DNA of 64,000 bases, from positions 1 through 64,000 of the forward strand of contig JAHQIW010004557.1 of assembly GCA_019055375.1 (NCBI GenBank). The letters run 5' to 3'. The stretch comes from Parelaphostrongylus tenuis. Lineage: Eukaryota > Nematoda > Chromadorea > Rhabditida > Metastrongylidae. Each line of letters starts with the position of its first letter. Within the stretch, counting starts at the first letter, position 1. Both the position numbers and the translations under genes were made by a program. Shown piece after piece: positions 34,480-57,363 of the stretch. The notes below the pieces were generated by a model. It searched no databases. It was given only the letters and a program-made list of their open reading frames with translations, and was not told the origin of the DNA.

Positions 34480-35010
34480 TTGCACGGTCCATCTTCACTA
34501 GATGGACGGACCCCAGCACATATTCCATTCGTCCTTTTGTTGTCGTCCATGACGGTGGTCTAATATGAGCATGGCGGCTGCTGTGAGTGTTATACCATGA
34601 TCTGAAAGATATCGGCAGCTGCGAGTACATCTCCTTGATTTTTTTTTTTTGACGAATGCGTCCACCCACCCGTGTAGGTGGTCGTCCTCAAGGGCGCATA
34701 CATTGTAGTGTGATCAACTCTACATTTCTTCTCGTCCATCTGTCGTCTGTTCTTCTCAGTAGATGACCGGCCTATCTGTGCTTCACTATTGACGTACAGA
34801 CCTCTGGGTCATGAAGATGGGATATACATCGCAGATCTGAGCCACACAAGCCGGCCAGATGTTGTGTGCGCCGACTAAATTTCAGAAGACATCGTTCAAG
34901 CGCTCTGTGAGTTGATCGTAGCAGTCTTGACATAGTCGAAGTAACAGCCCATGTCTCAGCTGCATAGCAGAGCGCTGGGATGACCCCTTTTGTTACTGGC
35001 AATTCCAACT
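34480..35010 (-). pseudogene. RTE reverse-transcriptase C-terminal fragment
   Basis: Minus strand from 35008: VIPALCYAAETWAV, LLRSTHRALERCLLKFSRR, LCGSDLRCISHLHDPE and VKHR, then TAG where Trp (KHRWAGH) is expected. The same frame goes on as AGHLLRRTDDRWTRR and reaches GRPPTR, both typical of the end of RTE pol. A T12 run at about 34640 (11 in the mirror copy) shifts the frame near the end. It is a 3' fragment as left by target-primed 5' truncation, lying in or beside the zinc-finger gene, antisense to it. Mirror at 56249-56779. Confidence 0.85.
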
Positions 35011-35178
35011 AGACTGCCTGTAATGAGAATACAACGGCGTGCTCAAAAATGCCTCTATACAACCTTAAAGATCGGAATGTTGGGATCAATTTTGGATAAA
35101 CTTTCCGGATATACGGAGAATTATAATTGATCTCTTTTTTGCGTGACAGAGAGACATAATTAACTCCTCATTTTCCAG

Positions 35179-40474
<5,296 letters not shown>

Positions 40475-41083
40475 AATGAATCAATTTTGGATGAAAACGT
40501 GAACAGCTGAACCATTCGGACGACCTTCTCGATAACTTTCTTTGATCATCCGTTCTGTTAATAGAAGTGATAGAAGTGGACAAATAGAATTAGGATTCTC
40601 ATTCAATTTTTGACGTTGATCCAGCCGTTCTTTCTAATCTTCAACTTTTTCCAAATGATATTTGAAGATAATGCTGTACCGATTACCGTTGAGTTGTTCT
40701 GTACATCCCAAGGAATCTAGTAAAAGTTCCATAATTGTCTTCCCATTTATTTTTCGCCATTATTGGTATCATAATTCAGTCCATTTTTAGTAATTTTACA
40801 ACATTTATTTTGTCAAGATTTCTACGTTCTTTATCATTTGCCCATGTTATGTTTCGTAATTACACAGTATGCAGTTTGAAGACGTTCATTAAAGTGCTTT
40901 AACATTGTTTGTTCTGCTTATTGACTTATTCTTTTTTGTGACTTTACTTGTCAGGGAGTCTGTGCGATTGATCTGTTTATGCCTTCATTGTTCAACGTGG
41001 TCCTGTCGCCTTTCCGTGTTGTTGAGATCGTTCTGGATAATTTATGAGCTGACTGTGTTACGAATAAGGCATTCATGTGAATC

Positions 41084-41089
41084 AATAAA
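41084..41089 (+). terminator. poly(A) signal of the left zinc-finger gene
   Basis: AATAAA 610 bp after the stop codon, followed within 12 bases by a T-rich CTATTTTTG. Mirror at 50170-50175. This would make a 3' UTR of about 0.6 kb, long for a nematode but plausible. Confidence 0.5.
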
Positions 41090-41464
41090 CTATTTTTGAA
41101 CGGATGCAAGGCCTAATCAGCGAATATTACTTAGTGGGTCAGTGAATGACAATCGCTGAGCATTTTCAATCAATTAAAGAAACAAAAAAGTTTTGGCTAT
41201 AGATTGTTCATAATTAATTGAAGAAAGAAAATGGGGAGGTTTTTCGATCGATAATGGATCAGGGAGTCCAATCCATGCAAGTGGATTTCACGTTGAAAGT
41301 GAACCATGCCTTGATATGATCATTACCAATACAAGCGAAAGAGGTGGGGAACCGTATACACGACAAAGAAGTGATGTAAGTAGTGAGTAGACTCCAAACA
41401 TTACTCTTTTCAAAATTTGTATTATTTCACTACATATTTCGCAGTGTTATGATCATTTATATAG

Positions 41465-41864
41465 TCCTAAGAGAACTGAGGGGAGAGCAAAAACACGACC
41501 TCAGGCGGGAATCGAACCCACGTTTCATTCTATCCGGGGCGCGTGCTCTACCACTACACCACTGAGGCACATTTGCCCGACCACTCATTCTTCAACATCT
41601 CAATGTTAGCTATCAGCCACCAACCTTTGACAGATTTGGTCGGGTATGCGATTTCGCTTTATAAACCCAGTTGAAATCGCATACCCGACCAAACCTGTCA
41701 AAGGTTGGTGGCTGATAGCTAACATTGAGATGTTGAAGAATGAGTGGTCGGGCAAATGTGCCTCAGTGGTGTAGTGGTAGAGCACGCGCCCCCGGATAGA
41801 ATGAAACGTGGGTTCGATTCCCGCCTGAGGTCGTGTTTCTGCTCGCCACTCAGTTCTCTTAGGA
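41465..41864. mobile_element. FB1 fold-back element, intact 400-bp copy
   Basis: Perfect 16-bp terminal inverted repeats (TCCTAAGAGAACTGAG at 41465-41480, its complement at 41849-41864). Arms of about 190 bp are almost identical. The innermost stem TCGGGTATGCGATTTC is perfect around a 17-base loop. Each arm is a tRNA-like unit read outward. On the right arm the A box is TGGTGTAGTGG (41767-41777) and the B box GGTTCGATTCC (41811-41821). Acceptor-like GCCTCAG pairs with CTGAGGT. The anticodon stem does not pair and there is no T33, so it is not a working tRNA. Confidence 0.9.
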
Positions 41865-44800
41865 ATATTACTATTTTCATTTAAGAGCATCGTATACATG
41901 ACAATAGAAAAAGTGCGAATTCACGGACTTATCTGACATTATGGCGTTGTGGCTCTGTGAAGTAGACGTTCAAATCATGCCGATGGGAAAATTCCTGCAC
42001 AATTTTGAGAAAATAAAAACTGCAAAGATAATGAACTTCATACACTGTTGTACATCAAAGCGTGCAGGGCGTATATGAGTGTACTTGAACACTCAGAGTT
42101 GGCCAACATTTCGTCGATTTCGCCTTTTCCAATGCCAGGGAAAGCCAAATTGACACGCAGTATACTCATTCAAACATCGCTATGACCACAACAAAAAAGT
42201 CACTCCTCTAACTTTATTGGCATAGAGACGTTTTCTTCCAACGCTTCCAACGTCTACCAATGTTTTGACATACGTAAGACTTCTGATTATTGATGTCGCA
42301 AAGTGTTTTACATAGTACGGAATGTGCTGGGCTGTCTCTAAACAACCGGCGTGAGGTAAGGACTGACTTAACATGCAATCGAGGCACACCTTTCCGTCTC
42401 AATAATTACTACACAGATGTTTTCGGACTTCAGAACACTATTATATAGAATTTCTATGCTGTAGTTGTACTGATTGAGGGCTATTCACAAAGTCCCTGGA
42501 CTCAATCATGCATTGCAAACTGACCAAGTCTTCCAACTTTCCGAGTTTGGCAAATCGTTACCCTAGGTGTCGAAGAGGTTAACACTGACTTGATACATTA
42601 CCGGGTCACTAGATATCACTGAGTTAGTCAAGTATGTATCACCTCTGCGATGCTTAATAAAATAGAATTCATGGAACATATCCGACGGCTTTGGAATTGC
42701 TTAACGGTCTACATTTGAGCTAGAGAACGACGACCAATTTTTTCGAACTCTTAGTATATCTCGCGCTCTAAACGAAAAAAAAAACAACAAACATATCATT
42801 TTACCTACTCTTTTTGTTTTTCTTCGGTAAATTATGCCGAATCAAAGTGCACAACACATTTCTTAATGCGCTCCAAGTGAAGAGATTCCTATACGACCAC
42901 CTACTTTATGAGAGCCTTGTTCTTGGGGACTTTCTGCAGTCAGCCTTATGAAAGGGTTACTGGTACGTAGCCGGCGTACACCTTGATAGAGATTGCAATA
43001 GTCAGTTTGAGAAGTGCGTCAAGAAAAAAAAAGGCATTGACTTCATATATTCATACTTGTCTGCAGAGAAAAAAGTACTGAGCTCATCCAAATAGATATT
43101 TCCTAAAAGGCTTTTGTCTTTGAAGTTGACATTAATCTCGTTGAAAGGATAATTAAGATCTATTCAAGTTACTGCGACATCAACTGGCATTATGTAATTT
43201 ACACTAAGCAGAACCTACCATCTCCTGAGATCGTCTGATCGTATTCATCCTAAGATGACCTTCAAGCTTTTTGCTTGTGAGTTCGCACATAGCTTGAAAC
43301 TCTTCTTCTCCTTTTCCACACAAAGGTCTCTAGATGCTAGATAAGTCGATTCATCTTGGGATCTCTGATTAGCCTTACAAACAGAAGTAAATTCTTCATT
43401 TTTCTATTTCAACAAAATGATTTCAAACTTGTGTGCAGATAAAAAAGCATTGACTCCCTACATTTTCACAAAATGGAAGTGATTGTCTAGGCCAAAGATG
43501 CAACTCAAAACATTATGCTTTATACCTGAACTGCAACGGTGCCTGATTAAGTTACACACTAAGACGAAACGTCTGTGGAAACTGGGGAAGTGATGCTGTA
43601 TTTGCGCAAGTATGTTTCCCATCAATAGGTCCTGATTAACAGGTATGGAATTACCAACACTTTCCTCGTTACGTGGTTCTGATAACGGAAAAGTTCTGTA
43701 CCATTCTTCTTTGTTCTTAAACCGCTATGTTACATCTCTGAGCTTCTCATGATAGAAACACTAAAGATTCTTATTTCTGAGGTTCTAATTATGATAGAAA
43801 GCATGGACAAATGCACAGCTACAGGAGCCGACAGTGATACAAATGGCTTCCTTCGTTAGAGCCATAGAGCTTGTGTTTCATATGACGTGAGATCGACATA
43901 CCCAACAATGTCAGATTCCCGTCAAATCTACGCTGTAGATAACATCTTCAGCGTACAATACACGCGCTTCGGCCTTGCAGCCTGTCAGTTGCACAGTGCC
44001 TTTCGCCTAAGCCAATCCCTTTCAAACGAGATCCCCCGTAAATAAAAGTATAGTCGAGGAACGTTTTACCTGCGCCGATAAGTGATAATATCACCGATCG
44101 CGCTGACGAGGCAGCTGGCCAAAATTGTGTATTGCACTGAATAAGTGCCCCTAACGGACCACATGCATGGCTCAAAAATATCTGTTAGGCATATATAAAT
44201 ATGAGCGTGGTTCAAAGAAGCACTCAGAACGGAAAATTGTTAGATTCTCAACGAGTACTAGAGAAGTTGGGACAATACTCTGTGAGCTAAAGGGGGAAGA
44301 AACATTACACTGCTCATACACATAACGAAGACGGAACTTGTGGCCATAACTTGGTGCGTAAGTAAACAAATTCAGCACATTATTCTTCCTCTGATAAGGA
44401 GACAAAAGATTGTTCTATCTTTATTCACAATAGCTGACTCATGGAATGATCTTGTCGCCTCAGCCCGTAAAGGTCAATTTGATATAAAACATGCCAACAA
44501 CCTTTATATAGGCCATGTAGGAGAACAAATTTAGCACAAATATTATTCGCATAGCAAGCAACTTCCTATAACACTCATCCATTCGCTTTCATTGTTTCTT
44601 CCAATTGCCGCTGAAGACCAGCAGCGCCGAGTCTTACATTGATGAGGAGTGTACTCTACCTGGCTCCAGATATTCAGCTTGAGATACACTGCAAGTTTAC
44701 ACGCATGTGCAGATAGTCTAAGCAAAGATCTTTCACAAATTCAAATCGATTGCTCCCATATTAAGCAGGCCATCTTGAGATCTGCTTAATAGTTCGATAA

Positions 44801-45545
44801 ACATGGAAAGCAACATGAAGGACAAATTGGACAAAAGGGAGAGATTAGCATGGACCTCAGTTAAGAAGCCACCGGCCAACTAACGGATCCCAACAATCTC
44901 ATTCGTCTTTTCGAATCAGCTGTCTTCCCGCTCTCATGTGTAGCAGAGATGAGGGCTGCTTTGACTATACGGGCATTCACACAACATCTACTCAGAGGGC
45001 ATCTCAGAGCTGGAAATCTACCACTCATCAAGATCCAAATGATAGGAAAATCTGTGAGCGCATTTATTATTGACAGAGTAGTAAATGTTTATAACATTTG
45101 GATTTTGCCCTTTCAAGTCCCTAAACAATTCAGTTCAGTACAGTAGATTTTGAATATGATGCTATTTAAATGATTAACGATCCATTAAAAAGTTTCTTTC
45201 CCAGATAAAGCATTTTTTGATTCGAAAGTCTACAATTTTCCATCATATTTCATGTTCCTTGAACACGTCACTGCATATGTATCACCCTTAAGGAATAGAT
45301 TCGCTCAAAAAACATAGAACATAGAAAAAAAATTCTATGAAGGCTAATGACAAAACTTTCAACTATGCTTTATTCTTTGGCGATTCGAAGCCTTTCCTGT
45401 CCGCTAACATCGTACAGTTAACAAAGGGTGTTTGGTCCTCACGGTCACGAGGCCTATACCGATCCATCAAGTCAGTGTGTCACTTATGACCCAGCTGAGG
45501 AGTGTTATCGGTCATGGTGAGAGCAAGACTTTAGCAATCTTTGGT
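41865..45545. other. left arm inner segment, no confident gene
   Basis: Minus-strand ORFs at 42180-42402, 43948-44175, 44172-44405 and 44543-44725 and a plus-strand one at 44949-45146 have no secure family. The 43948-44175 ORF contains IGAGKTFLDYTFIYGG, which resembles a Helitron/Pif1 helicase Walker A region but lacks its first Gly. Mirror at 45712-49393. Confidence 0.4.
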
Positions 45546-45711
45546 ATAGGTGATAGTTCCGTATCAAAACTCATGTGACTCACGTGGCACCTATGACTCA
45601 CAACTGTTTGTTATATTCACGGTATTACGTAATACGCTCCGATATTTTATCAAAACATGTGACTCATAGGTGCCACTGTGAGTCACATGTCTTTTTGATT
45701 CAGAATATCAC
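45546..45711. other. core of the giant palindrome
   Basis: A 166-bp centre where the arms stop being identical. The two halves are still recognisable as inverted copies (CATGTGACTCAC.GTGGCACCTATGA in both). The exact centre is the perfect palindrome GTATTACGTAATAC at 45622-45635, the point predicted by the arm pairing (sum 91257). The right half holds its own perfect 12-bp hairpin, ACATGTGACTCA (45655-45666) with TGAGTCACATGT (45679-45690). The left half has the same hairpin with mismatches. Confidence 0.92.
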
Positions 45712-48700
45712 ACCAAAGATTGCTAAAGTCTTGCTCTCACCATGACCGATAACACTCCTCAGCTGGGTCATAAGTGACACACTGACTTGATGGATCGGTA
45801 TAGGCCTCGTGACCGTGAGGACCAAACACCCTTTGTTAACTGTACGATGTTAGCGGACAGGAAAGGCTTCGAATCGCCAAAGAATAAAGCATAGTTGAAA
45901 GTTTTGTCATTAGCCTTCATAGAATTTTTTTTCTATGTTCTATGTTTTTTGAGCGAATCTATTCCTTAAGGGTGATACATATGCAGTGACGTGTTCAAGG
46001 AACATGAAATATGATGGAAAATTGTAGACTTTCGAATCAAAAAATGCTTTATCTGGGAAAGAAACTTTTTAATGGATCGTTAATCATTTAAATAGCATCA
46101 TATTCAAAATCTACTGTACTGAACTGAATTGTTTAGGGACTTGAAAGGGCAAAATCCAAATGTTATAAACATTTACTACTCTGTCAATAATAAATGCGCT
46201 CACAGATTTTCCTATCATTTGGATCTTGATGAGTGGTAGATTTCCAGCTCTGAGATGCCCTCTGAGTAGATGTTGTGTGAATGCCCGTATAGTCAAAGCA
46301 GCCCTCATCTCTGCTACACATGAGAGCGGGAAGACAGCTGATTCGAAAAGACGAATGAGATTGTTGGGATCCGTTAGTTGGCCGGTGGCTTCTTAACTGA
46401 GGTCCATGCTAATCTCTCCCTTTTGTCCAATTTGTCCTTCATGTTGCTTTCCATGTTTATCGAACTATTAAGCAGATCTCAAGATGGCCTGCTTAATATG
46501 GGAGCAATCGATTTGAATTTGTGAAAGATCTTTGCTTAGACTATCTGCACATGCGTGTAAACTTGCAGTGTATCTCAAGCTGAATATCTGGAGCCAGGTA
46601 GAGTACACTCCTCATCAATGTAAGACTCGGCGCTGCTGGTCTTCAGCGGCAATTGGAAGAAACAATGAAAGCGAATGGATGAGTGTTATAGGAAGTTGCT
46701 TGCTATGCGAATAATATTTGTGCTAAATTTGTTCTCCTACATGGCCTATATAAAGGTTGTTGGCATGTTTTATATCAAATTGACCTTTACGGGCTGAGGC
46801 GACAAGATCATTCCATGAGTCAGCTATTGTGAATAAAGATTAGAACAATCTTTTGTCTCCTTATCAGAGGAAGAATAATGTGCTGAATTTGTTTACTTAC
46901 GCACCAAGTTATGGCCACAAGTTCCGTCTTCGTTATGTGTATGAGCAGTGTAATGTTTCTTCCCCCTTTAGCTCACAGAGTATTGTCCCAACTTCTCTAG
47001 TACTCGTTGAGAATCTAACAATTTTCCGTTCTGAGTGCTTCTTTGAACCACGCTCATATTTATATATGCCTAACAGATATTTTTGAGCCATGCATGTGGT
47101 CCGTTAGGGGCACTTATTCAGTGCAATACACAATTTTGGCCAGCTGCCTCGTCAGCGCGATCGGTGATATTATCACTTATCGGCGCAGGTAAAACGTTCC
47201 TCGACTATACTTTTATTTACGGGGGATCTCGTTTGAAAGGGATTGGCTTAGGCGAAAGGCACTGTGCAACTGACAGGCTGCAAGGCCGAAGCGCGTGTAT
47301 TGTACGCTGAAGATGTTATCTACAGCGTAGATTTGACGGGAATCTGACATTGTTGGGTATGTCGATCTCACGTCATATGAAACACAAGCTCTATGGCTCT
47401 AACGAAGGAAGCCATTTGTATCACTGTCGGCTCCTGTAGCTGTGCATTTGTCCATGCTTTCTATCATAATTAGAACCTCAGAAATAAGAATCTTTAGTGT
47501 TTCTATCATGAGAAGCTCAGAGATGTAACATAGCGGTTTAAGAACAAAGAAGAATGGTACAGAACTTTTCCGTTATCAGAACCACGTAACGAGGAAAGTG
47601 TTGGTAATTCCATACCTGTTAATCAGGACCTATTGATGGGAAACATACTTGCGCAAATACAGCATCACTTCCCCAGTTTCCACAGACGTTTCGTCTTAGT
47701 GTGTAACTTAATCAGGCACCGTTGCAGTTCAGGTATAAAGCATAATGTTTTGAGTTGCATCTTTGGCCTAGACAATCACTTCCATTTTGTGAAAATGTAG
47801 GGAGTCAATGCTTTTTTATCTGCACACAAGTTTGAAATCATTTTGTTGAAATAGAAAAATGAAGAATTTACTTCTGTTTGTAAGGCTAATCAGAGATCCC
47901 AAGATGAATCGACTTATCTAGCATCTAGAGACCTTTGTGTGGAAAAGGAGAAGAAGAGTTTCAAGCTATGTGCGAACTCACAAGCAAAAAGCTTGAAGGT
48001 CATCTTAGGATGAATACGATCAGACGATCTCAGGAGATGGTAGGTTCTGCTTAGTGTAAATTACATAATGCCAGTTGATGTCGCAGTAACTTGAATAGAT
48101 CTTAATTATCCTTTCAACGAGATTAATGTCAACTTCAAAGACAAAAGCCTTTTAGGAAATATCTATTTGGATGAGCTCAGTACTTTTTTCTCTGCAGACA
48201 AGTATGAATATATGAAGTCAATGCCTTTTTTTTTCTTGACGCACTTCTCAAACTGACTATTGCAATCTCTATCAAGGTGTACGCCGGCTACGTACCAGTA
48301 ACCCTTTCATAAGGCTGACTGCAGAAAGTCCCCAAGAACAAGGCTCTCATAAAGTAGGTGGTCGTATAGGAATCTCTTCACTTGGAGCGCATTAAGAAAT
48401 GTGTTGTGCACTTTGATTCGGCATAATTTACCGAAGAAAAACAAAAAGAGTAGGTAAAATGATATGTTTGTTGTTTTTTTTTTCGTTTAGAGCGCGAGAT
48501 ATACTAAGAGTTCGAAAAAATTGGTCGTCGTTCTCTAGCTCAAATGTAGACCGTTAAGCAATTCCAAAGCCGTCGGATATGTTCCATGAATTCTATTTTA
48601 TTAAGCATCGCAGAGGTGATACATACTTGACTAACTCAGTGATATCTAGTGACCCGGTAATGTATCAAGTCAGTGTTAACCTCTTCGACACCTAGGGTAA

Positions 48701-49393
48701 CGATTTGCCAAACTCGGAAAGTTGGAAGACTTGGTCAGTTTGCAATGCATGATTGAGTCCAGGGACTTTGTGAATAGCCCTCAATCAGTACAACTACAGC
48801 ATAGAAATTCTATATAATAGTGTTCTGAAGTCCGAAAACATCTGTGTAGTAATTATTGAGACGGAAAGGTGTGCCTCGATTGCATGTTAAGTCAGTCCTT
48901 ACCTCACGCCGGTTGTTTAGAGACAGCCCAGCACATTCCGTACTATGTAAAACACTTTGCGACATCAATAATCAGAAGTCTTACGTATGTCAAAACATTG
49001 GTAGACGTTGGAAGCGTTGGAAGAAAACGTCTCTATGCCAATAAAGTTAGAGGAGTGACTTTTTTGTTGTGGTCATAGCGATGTTTGAATGAGTATACTG
49101 CGTGTCAATTTGGCTTTCCCTGGCATTGGAAAAGGCGAAATCGACGAAATGTTGGCCAACTCTGAGTGTTCAAGTACACTCATATACGCCCTGCACGCTT
49201 TGATGTACAACAGTGTATGAAGTTCATTATCTTTGCAGTTTTTATTTTCTCAAAATTGTGCAGGAATTTTCCCATCGGCATGATTTGAACGTCTACTTCA
49301 CAGAGCCACAACGCCATAATGTCAGATAAGTCCGTGAATTCGCACTTTTTCTATTGTCATGTATACGATGCTCTTAAATGAAAATAGTAATAT
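45712..49393. other. right arm inner segment, mirror of 41865-45545
   Basis: Reverse complement of the left arm with one extra base at 46838. The same unassigned ORFs appear on the opposite strand (for example 47083-47310 on plus). Confidence 0.4.
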
Positions 49394-49794
49394 TCCTAAG
49401 AGAACTGAGTGGCGAGCAGAAACACGACCTCAGGCGGGAATCGAACCCACGTTTCATTCTATCCGGGGGCGCGTGCTCTACCACTACACCACTGAGGCAC
49501 ATTTGCCCGACCACTCATTCTTCAACATCTCAATGTTAGCTATCAGCCACCAACCTTTGACAGGTTTGGTCGGGTATGCGATTTCAACTGGGTTTATAAA
49601 GCGAAATCGCATACCCGACCAAATCTGTCAAAGGTTGGTGGCTGATAGCTAACATTGAGATGTTGAAGAATGAGTGGTCGGGCAAATGTGCCTCAGTGGT
49701 GTAGTGGTAGAGCACGCGCCCCCGGATAGAATGAAACGTGGGTTCGATTCCCGCCTGAGGTCGTGTTTTTGCTCTCCCCTCAGTTCTCTTAGGA
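49394..49794. mobile_element. FB1 fold-back element, mirror copy
   Basis: Mirror of 41465-41864, with one more G in a G run near 49468 (G5 instead of G4). In this copy both arms have the same G5, so the left-arm copy's G4 is the odd one. Confidence 0.9.
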
Positions 49795-50169
49795 CTATAT
49801 AAATGATCATAACACTGCGAAATATGTAGTGAAATAATACAAATTTTGAAAAGAGTAATGTTTGGAGTCTACTCACTACTTACATCACTTCTTTGTCGTG
49901 TATACGGTTCCCCACCTCTTTCGCTTGTATTGGTAATGATCATATCAAGGCATGGTTCACTTTCAACGTGAAATCCACTTGCATGGATTGGACTCCCTGA
50001 TCCATTATCGATCGAAAAACCTCCCCATTTTCTTTCTTCAATTAATTATGAACAATCTATAGCCAAAACTTTTTTGTTTCTTTAATTGATTGAAAATGCT
50101 CAGCGATTGTCATTCACTGACCCACTAAGTAATATTCGCTGATTAGGCCTTGCATCCGTTCAAAAATAG

Positions 50170-50175
50170 TTTATT
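50170..50175 (-). terminator. poly(A) signal of the right zinc-finger gene
   Basis: TTTATT on the plus strand (AATAAA on minus), mirror of 41084-41089. Confidence 0.5.
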
Positions 50176-50784
50176 GATTCACATGAATGCCTTATTCGTA
50201 ACACAGTCAGCTCATAAATTATCCAGAACGATCTCAACAACACGGAAAGGCGACAGGACCACGTTGAACAATGAAGGCATAAACAGATCAATCGCACAGA
50301 CTCCCTGACAAGTAAAGTCACAAAAAAGAATAAGTCAATAAGCAGAACAAACAATGTTAAAGCACTTTAATGAACGTCTTCAAACTGCATACTGTGTAAT
50401 TACGAAACATAACATGGGCAAATGATAAAGAACGTAGAAATCTTGACAAAATAAATGTTGTAAAATTACTAAAAATGGACTGAATTATGATACCAATAAT
50501 GGCGAAAAATAAATGGGAAGACAATTATGGAACTTTTACTAGATTCCTTGGGATGTACAGAACAACTCAACGGTAATCGGTACAGCATTATCTTCAAATA
50601 TCATTTGGAAAAAGTTGAAGATTAGAAAGAACGGCTGGATCAACGTCAAAAATTGAATGAGAATCCTAATTCTATTTGTCCACTTCTATCACTTCTATTA
50701 ACAGAACGGATGATCAAAGAAAGTTATCGAGAAGGTCGTCCGAATGGTTCAGCTGTTCACGTTTTCATCCAAAATTGATTCATT

Positions 50785-56080
<5,296 letters not shown>

Positions 56081-56248
56081 CTGGAAAATGAGGAGTTAAT
56101 TATGTCTCTCTGTCACGCAAAAAAGAGATCAATTATAATTCTCCGTATATCCGGAAAGTTTATCCAAAATTGATCCCAACATTCCGATCTTTAAGGTTGT
56201 ATAGAGGCATTTTTGAGCACGCCGTTGTATTCTCATTACAGGCAGTCT

Positions 56249-56779
56249 AGTTGGAATTGCCAGTAACAAAAGGGGTCATCCCAGCGCTCTGCTATGCAGC
56301 TGAGACATGGGCTGTTACTTCGACTATGTCAAGACTGCTACGATCAACTCACAGAGCGCTTGAACGATGTCTTCTGAAATTTAGTCGGCGCACACAACAT
56401 CTGGCCGGCTTGTGTGGCTCAGATCTGCGATGTATATCCCATCTTCATGACCCAGAGGTCTGTACGTCAATAGTGAAGCACAGATAGGCCGGTCATCTAC
56501 TGAGAAGAACAGACGACAGATGGACGAGAAGAAATGTAGAGTTGATCACACTACAATGTATGCGCCCTTGAGGACGACCACCTACACGGGTGGGTGGACG
56601 CATTCGTCAAAAAAAAAAATCAAGGAGATGTACTCGCAGCTGCCGATATCTTTCAGATCATGGTATAACACTCACAGCAGCCGCCATGCTCATATTAGAC
56701 CACCGTCATGGACGACAACAAAAGGACGAATGGAATATGTGCTGGGGTCCGTCCATCTAGTGAAGATGGACCGTGCAAG
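56249..56779 (+). pseudogene. RTE reverse-transcriptase C-terminal fragment, mirror copy
   Basis: Plus-strand mirror of 34480-35010. The A11 run here (T12 in the left arm) leaves a different downstream frame, so the second ORF (56520-56786) is longer than in the left arm. This is the only coding-like difference seen between the arms. Confidence 0.85.
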
Positions 56780-57212
56780 TATTTAAGTAAGTGAGTAAAA
56801 GGAATAATGGAAAAGAGTAAGGAAATCAACTGGAAAATGTTTAGCTACAGTGCCGAAAATTTTTTCATGAAATTTTGCTAATTTTATAGAAGGGAGGTAT
56901 AAGATTTCAAAGGAATGTGGTCGAATATAATGGAAATAAAAAAACGAGGCGGAGTGTTTAATTTGGAACTTCAAACACTCAGGTGACTTTTATTCTCTGT
57001 TTTTGGAACCACGCGAAGAATTTATGAACGAAAACAAATATGGAGAAGTTTGAGCTATATAGGTGAGATCAGAACCATTCCAGTCTCTTGAGTGAACATA
57101 AAACAGTTTACCAAAAACTGCGATTTCTAAGTACTATGACCTCTTTTTGATTTTTGAATTTTACCAGCTCTCACTCGCTGAAGTTATTTCACTGCCATCA
57201 GTTCATTTCGTA

Positions 57213-57363
57213 TTGGATAGTGAGTATGGGGGAGTTCTGTGGCTGAGTGGCTACTGACTGGCGCTCGGCGAGGTTCGATGAGGGGTCGATTACCGTTTCT
57301 TTTCTACCACTCATATGCCCGAAAATCGATGGCCATCGCGTCATCGAAGGTTGTCGACTCACG
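57213..57363 (+). repeat. S2 tRNA-derived element, mirror copy
   Basis: Plus strand: TGTGGCTGAGTGGCTACTGA and CGAGGTTCGATGAGGGG. Confidence 0.65.

Noticed and set aside
41760..41832. tRNA gene candidate with good A and B boxes (also at 49428-49500, 16550-16625, 28625-28690)
   Set aside because: T arm and acceptor pair, but the anticodon stem does not, T33 is missing, and the unit is part of the FB1 element. Treated as tRNA-derived repeat.
42180..42402. Cysteine-rich overlapping ORFs resembling a nuclear-receptor zinc finger
   Set aside because: Cysteine spacing does not fit the C4 nuclear-receptor pattern, and neither frame has splice support.
45599..45660. Telomere- or rDNA-type palindrome centre
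   Set aside because: No TTAGGC telomere repeats and no rRNA sequence anywhere near the centre.
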